From a virus: a stretch of 35,490 nucleotides of DNA. The notes beneath the pieces were generated by a model. The model did not search any database and was not told where the DNA came from. It saw nothing but the letters and a program-made list of their open reading frames with translations. This document shows, one piece after another, positions 30,359-35,490 of the stretch. Positions within the stretch are counted from its first letter, which is position 1. Every line of letters starts with the position of its first letter. Made by a program: the position numbers and the translations under genes. The stretch lies in IMG/VR virus record IMGVR_UViG_3300042542_004431, positions 1 to 35,490 of that record. One strand, 5' to 3'.

Positions 30359-33300
30359 ATGGCAGATATTACTGTAGATGTTAATTTGCCTAGCACGATT
30401 AGTGTTGATGTAACATCACCAACACAAGCTTTAGCTACTAACATTTCTATTCCTGGACCTCAAGGACCAAGAGGTGCTCCAACTAGTATTAATACTTTAA
30501 CTGCAGAAAATATTATTATAACTGGATCAGATGGTAATATAGTTTATAATAGTGGACTTAATACAATTTTTATTTCTGGTAATAGTGGATATTTTCAATC
30601 AGCAGTAAACTCATTAACAACTAATTTAAATAATACTGGCGCCAATTTAAATACTTCAATAAATAATTTAAGTGGATTGTTTACTGGATATACTGGAACT
30701 TTAGATACAACTTACGCAACAGATTCTCAATTAAATTCAACTGGTAATACATTAAATATTAAAATAGACAATCTAAGTGGTTATGTAAATTCTCAAGACA
30801 CAAATACATCAAACAACTTAGCATCTACTGGATCTTCTCTTCAAAGTAATATAAATACAGTTTCATCTAATTTAAGTTTAACAGGTTCAAATTTAGAAAA
30901 TAAAATAACTTCATTAAGTGGAACATTAACTGGAAATTATCTCACAACAAATGTTGCATCCTCTACCTACGCCACAATAAGTAATTTAAATTCAACTGGA
31001 AGTACTTTAAATTCTAGTATATCTTCTTTAAGCGGAACTCTAACTTCTAACTATGCTACAATCATTAACCTCGCGTCCACAGGTTCAAATCTACAAAATC
31101 AGATTAATAATCTTGATAATGTTTATGCAACAGACGCTAGCGTTATAGCAGTAGCAAATAATCTGGCAAGTACTGGCAGTACATTAGAAACTAAAATTGG
31201 CTTATTAAGTGGAACTTTAACAAGTAATTATGCTACAATTACAAACTTAGCTTCAACTGGTAGCACATTAAATAATAACATAAATTCACTTAGTGGAACC
31301 TTGACTTCTAACTACGCAACTATTACTAATCTTGCAAGTACTGGTTCAACTTTAGTCTCTAGTATAAATTCTCTTAACTCTGCTTTTACTGGATTCACTG
31401 GAAATCTTGATGTAACATATGCAACTGATACTCAACTTACTTCTACTGGCTCAACTCTTGTTAGTAGTATAAACTCATTGAGTGGCTATATAAATTCTAC
31501 AAGTAGTAATATAATTTTTACAACTGGAAATCAAATTAAAAGTGGTCGTTTAATAATTGGTGATGACGCAGGTAGTATCGTAGATCCAAATTCTGAATAT
31601 ACATTAAGTCTTCAGACGAATAGCCCCCGAACTTGGTTAGAAATTTTAAATCATAGCGGAACTAATAAAGGAGTATTTTTTGGAATAGAGGGTAACGATT
31701 TTGAACAATATAATTGGCAAGCTGGAGATATAAAATTCTTTACTTCTGAAAATTTTTCTGATGGAACAGAAAGATTAAGAATAAAAAATGATGGTAAAGT
31801 TGGTATTGGCACAAGTTCTCCATCTGAAAAATTAGAAGTGGTTGGTAATATATTAGCGAATAATTTAGTATACAATACTGGCAATCAAACAATAAGCGGA
31901 AATAAAACTTTTGATCTTGCTCCAATTCTTAGTGGTAATCCTTTAATTACTGGAAATTTGTCTCTTTATGCAACAGCAATAAATCTTGCTAGTACGGGCT
32001 CTACATTAAACACAAGAATCAATGACTTAAGTGGATATGTTAATAACCAAAATACATCTATATCTAATAATTTAAGTTCAACAGGCAATACTTTACAAAA
32101 TAGTATAAATTCACTTAGCGGGAGTTCAGTTTTACTTTATGGAAATCAAAGCATAGGTGGAGTTAAAACTTTCAGAGATAATGTTTATATTAATAATCTT
32201 TTTGTTACTGGAACTGAAACTATTGTTAGTACTAATAATTTTAATGTTCAAAGTCCGTATTTGCTTTTAAATCTTACTGGTGGTGCAGTAGATGGTGGAA
32301 TTTTCTTTGTTACTGGAAGTGGTTTAACAGGAATAAATGATACTGGTCCAATTATTGGTTTTGATCATGTTAATAAATTTAAATTTGGAATTAGCACAAG
32401 AAATAGTGATCTCTCAACTTTATCAGATATTGCTTCTGTACAAGATATTCAAGCTTATAGTGGAGTTGCAGATAATAAATTTAGCACAATAACAAATTTA
32501 GCTAGTACTGGAAATACATTAGAACAAAAAATCAGTTCTCTTAGCGGTACTTTAACATCTACATATGCAACAATAACAAATCTCGCAAGTACTGGCAGCA
32601 CTTTAGTTACTAACCTCGCCTCGACTGGAAGCACATTAGTTACAAATTTAGCTAGTACTGGATCAACTTTAAACTCTAGCATTAATTCATTAAGTGGTAC
32701 ATTGACATCAACTTACGCTACCATTACTAATCTCGCATCAACTGGCTCTACTTTGGTTTCTAATATAAATTCTTTAAGCGGGACTCTAACTTCTAATTAC
32801 GCTACTATTACTAACCTTGCTTCTACTGGAAGCACATTGGTTACAAATCTTGCGAGTACTGGCTCTATTTTAAATTCTAATATAAATTCACTTAGTGGAA
32901 CTTTGACTAGCACTTACGCTACAATATCAAATCTTGCTAGCACTGGCAGCACTTTAGCAACTAATCTTGCTTCAACTGGCTCTACTTTAAATACAAGAAT
33001 AAATACTCTCAGCGGCTACATCAATTCAACTTCTAGTAATATTGTATTTACAACTGGAAATCAAAATATCGCTGGAAATAAAACATTTACTGGAATTACT
33101 ACATTCTCTGGTCAAGAAGTTAATCTTATAGATATAGCATTAAATCTTAGCGGTGTTGGAGACATGACATTTTCTGGCACAAATATTAATTTTATTAATT
33201 CTCCAGTATTTATAAGTGGAACAAATTTAAGAGTTAGTGGTGATGTTATTGCTAATAATTTAAATAATTTAGTATATACTACTGGTAACCAAACTATCTC

Positions 33301-33445
33301 TGGTGTTAAAACTTTTATAGGAAATCATAATATTAGTGGAAATACAACAGTAAGTGGTTCTATTAATATTAGCGGCAATTATGATGTTTACTCTCAAATA
33401 GAAAATGCAAAAAAATTAGCAATTGCATATGCTATAGCCCTATAA
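30359..33445 (+). CDS. Long tail-fibre-like protein
   Basis: A 1028-residue fibre. After 30 residues a short collagen-like stretch, PGPQGPRGAP, is followed by many copies of a helical/strand unit, NLASTGSTLxSxINSLSGTL and TSNYATIT, repeated about every 20-34 residues and broken by a middle part with the GIGTSSPSEKLEVVG element and GNQTISGNKTF copies. More GNQTISG copies lie close to the end (about 900 and 980). The last residues (SQIENAKKLAIAYAIAL) form a helix. No signal peptide. A trimeric, elongated fibre is expected. The repeats share words with the fibre encoded at 15138. Confidence 0.8.
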   Translation: MADITVDVNLPSTISVDVTSPTQALATNISIPGPQGPRGAPTSINTLTAENIIITGSDGNIVYNSGLNTIFISGNSGYFQSAVNSLTTNLNNTGANLNTSINNLSGLFTGYTGTLDTTYATDSQLNSTGNTLNIKIDNLSGYVNSQDTNTSNNLASTGSSLQSNINTVSSNLSLTGSNLENKITSLSGTLTGNYLTTNVASSTYATISNLNSTGSTLNSSISSLSGTLTSNYATIINLASTGSNLQNQINNLDNVYATDASVIAVANNLASTGSTLETKIGLLSGTLTSNYATITNLASTGSTLNNNINSLSGTLTSNYATITNLASTGSTLVSSINSLNSAFTGFTGNLDVTYATDTQLTSTGSTLVSSINSLSGYINSTSSNIIFTTGNQIKSGRLIIGDDAGSIVDPNSEYTLSLQTNSPRTWLEILNHSGTNKGVFFGIEGNDFEQYNWQAGDIKFFTSENFSDGTERLRIKNDGKVGIGTSSPSEKLEVVGNILANNLVYNTGNQTISGNKTFDLAPILSGNPLITGNLSLYATAINLASTGSTLNTRINDLSGYVNNQNTSISNNLSSTGNTLQNSINSLSGSSVLLYGNQSIGGVKTFRDNVYINNLFVTGTETIVSTNNFNVQSPYLLLNLTGGAVDGGIFFVTGSGLTGINDTGPIIGFDHVNKFKFGISTRNSDLSTLSDIASVQDIQAYSGVADNKFSTITNLASTGNTLEQKISSLSGTLTSTYATITNLASTGSTLVTNLASTGSTLVTNLASTGSTLNSSINSLSGTLTSTYATITNLASTGSTLVSNINSLSGTLTSNYATITNLASTGSTLVTNLASTGSILNSNINSLSGTLTSTYATISNLASTGSTLATNLASTGSTLNTRINTLSGYINSTSSNIVFTTGNQNIAGNKTFTGITTFSGQEVNLIDIALNLSGVGDMTFSGTNINFINSPVFISGTNLRVSGDVIANNLNNLVYTTGNQTISGVKTFIGNHNISGNTTVSGSINISGNYDVYSQIENAKKLAIAYAIAL

Positions 33446-33453
33446 TATAAAAG

Positions 33454-33460
33454 GTGTAAT
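33454..33460 (+). promoter_or_regulatory. GTGTAAT element
   Basis: Ends 14 bases before the ATG at 33475, right after the fibre stop. Confidence 0.55.
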
Positions 33461-33474
33461 CTATTTAAATATAT

Positions 33475-34329
33475 ATGAAAAAACTTATAACAGGATACCA
33501 GTTCTTAGCTAGTAGCAGAGTAGTTAATTTTACTGAATACGGCCCAACTAATCCAGTAATTCTTGATAATTTACTATTAATAACAAATGTAAGTAAAGGC
33601 CAAATAATTTATAATTTTGCAGATACAGCCGCAACTGGAGCTGTTAATTCTACTAGTGGATTTTTACTTGGTTACAACACAACATCAATGGCTAATGCTG
33701 ATAGACTTCAAATATTTTATGATGTTCCTACAGAAGATGTTGATTTTGCAAGTGGTTATCTAACTGGATATATAACTGGGTCTGGAACAAGCACTGGGTT
33801 GTATTCAAGTGGAATAAGATTTGATTATCAGTCTGTTGGAGGACGAGCAGTTGATGTGGCTTCTGGATTTTTCCCACAATATAATCGTAATGCTCATGCA
33901 GTATTAAATATTGATTCTCAAGGTGGTGGAGCATTAACTCTTCAAGCAGATCTTGATAAGGATATTGATAGTGTCACAGCATTTCCTCCAGTTGGTGGTT
34001 ATGCTAGTAACTATTCTATTCAAACTGGCGTTGACACAATTATTAGTGGCAATAATAGTAGATTAGGTTGGGGTATTACTAATTATGGCACAGGAAATAT
34101 TTATCTTAAATTTGGCGCAGGAGCAAGTGTTACTACAGGAGTAAGTTTTGGCGTAACTGGTGCTGTTATAACTGGCAGTAGTTTCAATTTAATATTAAAA
34201 GGTGGAAATACTGAATTTGATAATAATGGTGGAAGCTTCATTGATTTTACCCCAAAGTATAATGGTCCAGTTAGTGTTGCTCGATATCCTAATGTTAATA
34301 TTAAATATATTTCTTGGGAACTAGTTTAA
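33475..34329 (+). CDS. Probable virion protein (tail or fibre associated)
   Basis: A 284-residue, strand-rich protein. The N-terminal part (ILDNLLLITNVSKGQIIYNF) matches a set of phage structural proteins with a conserved N-V-(T/S)-x-G-x-I-I-Y-N-F segment. The middle is Gly/Thr/Ser-rich and the end (DFTPKYNGPVSVARYPNVNI) looks like a closing strand pair. No signal or enzyme motif. It stands at the head of a run of four genes ending in the LamG-type proteins, so an adhesion or tail role is likely. Confidence 0.65.
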   Translation: MKKLITGYQFLASSRVVNFTEYGPTNPVILDNLLLITNVSKGQIIYNFADTAATGAVNSTSGFLLGYNTTSMANADRLQIFYDVPTEDVDFASGYLTGYITGSGTSTGLYSSGIRFDYQSVGGRAVDVASGFFPQYNRNAHAVLNIDSQGGGALTLQADLDKDIDSVTAFPPVGGYASNYSIQTGVDTIISGNNSRLGWGITNYGTGNIYLKFGAGASVTTGVSFGVTGAVITGSSFNLILKGGNTEFDNNGGSFIDFTPKYNGPVSVARYPNVNIKYISWELV

Positions 34330-34330
34330 T

Positions 34331-34606
34331 ATGAAAGAAAAGAAAATAATAATAAATAGTCCCGAAGTTAGTGAAGAGTTAGTTGAATTTTTTAAAAGTA
34401 TAAATTTTCAGCACTGGGATAATTCAGATCATACAGTCACAAGAGATGCAAAGTATGGACATACTATAGTTCCAGGCCCAATTAAGAATGGCGATCAGCC
34501 AGCTCCAGAAGAGCAAGACAATAGAGAAATTATTGGTTGGCAATTTATTTGTCTTGTGCCAGATGATTTTGTTGCTCCAGAAGGCGTTTCAATTGAAGAA
34601 ATTTAA
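34331..34606 (+). CDS. Unknown small acidic protein
   Basis: A 91-residue acidic protein (MKEKKIIINSPEVSEELVEF and on) without membrane segment, Cys or signal. A central HTIVPGPIKNGDQPAPEEQD turn-rich part and a closing IIGWQFICLVPDDFVAPEGV strand are the visible features. It starts one base after the previous stop and abuts the LamG-type gene, so it is in the same transcript. Function unknown; a chaperone for the neighbouring adhesin is a possibility from position only. Confidence 0.65.
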   Translation: MKEKKIIINSPEVSEELVEFFKSINFQHWDNSDHTVTRDAKYGHTIVPGPIKNGDQPAPEEQDNREIIGWQFICLVPDDFVAPEGVSIEEI

Positions 34607-35386
34607 ATGTATAAAAGATACTATGACATTGATGTTGATGCAAAAGCTTACGCAAACAATATTGTAAAAGCTGGCGGAAGAATACCGCAAAATATAATTC
34701 AAATTAGTGATTTTATTAAAAATCAAAAAAATAATAATCTCTGGCCTAACTTAGTTGATGCTTGGTTTTTAAGAGGAGTTCATAATATAGGAGCTGGATC
34801 TAATATTTTTAGTTTAAGAAATATTATAAAAGCTACATTAAAGGGTGGTCTTAGTTATGGTTCTGATCCTTACTCTGGTTTAACAATGTCAAGATCACTT
34901 GGAAGATATATAGTAACTCCATATAATCTTACTTCTGATTTTACTGTAGAAATAGTTTATTATATATCTGATTTTAATACTTGGTCAACTTTATGGGGAA
35001 ATGATTTTTGGAATAATAGCGAAGGATATCTTGCGACTTTTACCACTTCAACAAACTTAAATATTGGTGCATCAAATAGTGGATCAAGATATAATATTAC
35101 AACTAATGCAGTTAAACCAATCACAAGATATTCATTCACTCATTCTGGATCATCAAGTATTTGTTATATTAATGGATCTCAAGCAGGTACAGCTACAATA
35201 ACTAATTATAGACCAACAAATGTTGGAACATTTTTTGGTTCAAGACATAATAATGATGGGGCAGATGTTAGTGGTAATGATGTAGCGAATGGAAATATTT
35301 TTGCAGTTTTAATTTACAACAGAGGCTTATCTGCATCTGAAATATTAAATAATTATAATAACACAAAAGGCAGGATTGATGTATGA
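34607..35386 (+). CDS. LamG-like adhesin
   Basis: A 259-residue protein. The N-terminal 40 residues (YDIDVDAKAYANNIVKAGGR) form a conserved entry shared with the next gene. Residues about 70-250 fit a concanavalin/LamG jelly-roll: FTVEIVYYISDFNTWSTLWG, ICYINGSQAGTATI and the closing AVLIYNRGLSASEILNNYNN, a very typical end of LamG domains. It should bind glycan or act as a fibre tip. It starts directly on the base after the previous stop. Confidence 0.78.
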   Translation: MYKRYYDIDVDAKAYANNIVKAGGRIPQNIIQISDFIKNQKNNNLWPNLVDAWFLRGVHNIGAGSNIFSLRNIIKATLKGGLSYGSDPYSGLTMSRSLGRYIVTPYNLTSDFTVEIVYYISDFNTWSTLWGNDFWNNSEGYLATFTTSTNLNIGASNSGSRYNITTNAVKPITRYSFTHSGSSSICYINGSQAGTATITNYRPTNVGTFFGSRHNNDGADVSGNDVANGNIFAVLIYNRGLSASEILNNYNNTKGRIDV

Positions 35387-35490
35387 GATTTTATGATCTT
35401 GATATTGATGTTAAAAATTATGCAAAGCGCATAGTTGATGCTGGATATAAATGTCCAGCTGATATTAATAGTGTTAGTGATTTTGTAAAA
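35383..35490 (+). CDS. Paralogue of the LamG-like adhesin, cut by window end
   Basis: ATG at 35383 overlaps the previous stop as ATGA, and the frame runs off the right edge after 36 residues. The visible part (MRFYDLDIDVKNYAKRIVDA and on) aligns residue by residue with the head of the preceding protein: YD(I/L)D(I/V)D, (A)K(x)YA, I(V)xAG, then a SDF(I/V)K close. It is thus a tandem copy. AGGA lies about ten bases upstream. Confidence 0.82.
   Translation, partial: MRFYDLDIDVKNYAKRIVDAGYKCPADINSVSDFVK

Noticed and set aside
30359-33445. CRISPR array or satellite in the repeat-rich fibre gene
   Set aside because: The repeats are in frame, divergent and coding; there are no identical repeats with unique spacers.

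Overview
The window is one stretch of a double-stranded DNA tailed bacteriophage (Caudoviricetes). It holds a large terminase with Walker A, Walker B and nuclease motifs, a portal, a prohead protease fused to a scaffold-like region, a decoration-like protein, a major capsid protein, several repeat-rich fibre or adhesin proteins and a lysis cassette. No chromosomal housekeeping gene, rRNA, tRNA, CRISPR array or insertion sequence was seen. The DNA is strongly AT-rich except for the leftmost 1.1 kb and the capsid genes. Signal peptides and lipoproteins point to a diderm (Gram-negative) host; two signal peptides end in SNA-Q. I cannot name the host. No tail tube, sheath, tape measure or baseplate gene was recognised, so the tail module must lie outside the window.

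Layout. (1) 1-1129, minus strand: an early-looking block with a truncated gene, a SleB-like cell wall hydrolase, an unknown protein and a 49-residue helical protein. (2) 1130-1441: a divergent control region with TATACCCCC repeats. (3) 1463-4218, plus strand: three genes with papain-like Cys/His/acid motifs (two exported), one exported small protein and a membrane coiled-coil protein. (4) 4210-5128, minus: two phage genes of unknown function. (5) 5167-8153: an unknown gene, phoH and two probable virion proteins. (6) 8192-13201: a tight five-gene operon of zinc-ribbon protein, sigma-like factor, possible small terminase, ERCC4-type nuclease and large terminase. (7) 13223-21017: portal, then fibre-like proteins. 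(8) 21067-23544: holin candidate, lipoproteins, spanin-like pair and a pesticin-type muramidase. (9) 23541-29504: adhesin, DUF5824-like protein, protease/scaffold, decoration protein and capsid. (10) 29613-35490: SAP-like protein, more fibres and two tandem LamG-type paralogues, the second cut by the window end.

The most interesting signal is regulatory. A short element, GTGTAAT, lies 5-16 bases before the start codon of many genes in regions 3-10, with no shared -35 box. At 5139-5158 two copies point outward between divergent genes. The minus-strand block at the left instead has -35/-10 promoters whose -10 ends six bases before ATG. Both classes predict leaderless or nearly leaderless mRNAs, while several genes inside operons, notably the capsid genes, carry strong AAGGAG ribosome sites. 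The window also encodes a sigma-like factor (8646-9326), and its operon is preceded by a TATAAT box rather than GTGTAAT. My model is a cascade in which host polymerase makes this factor and the factor then reads a one-box late promoter. This is inference, by analogy with T4 gp55 and its late promoters.
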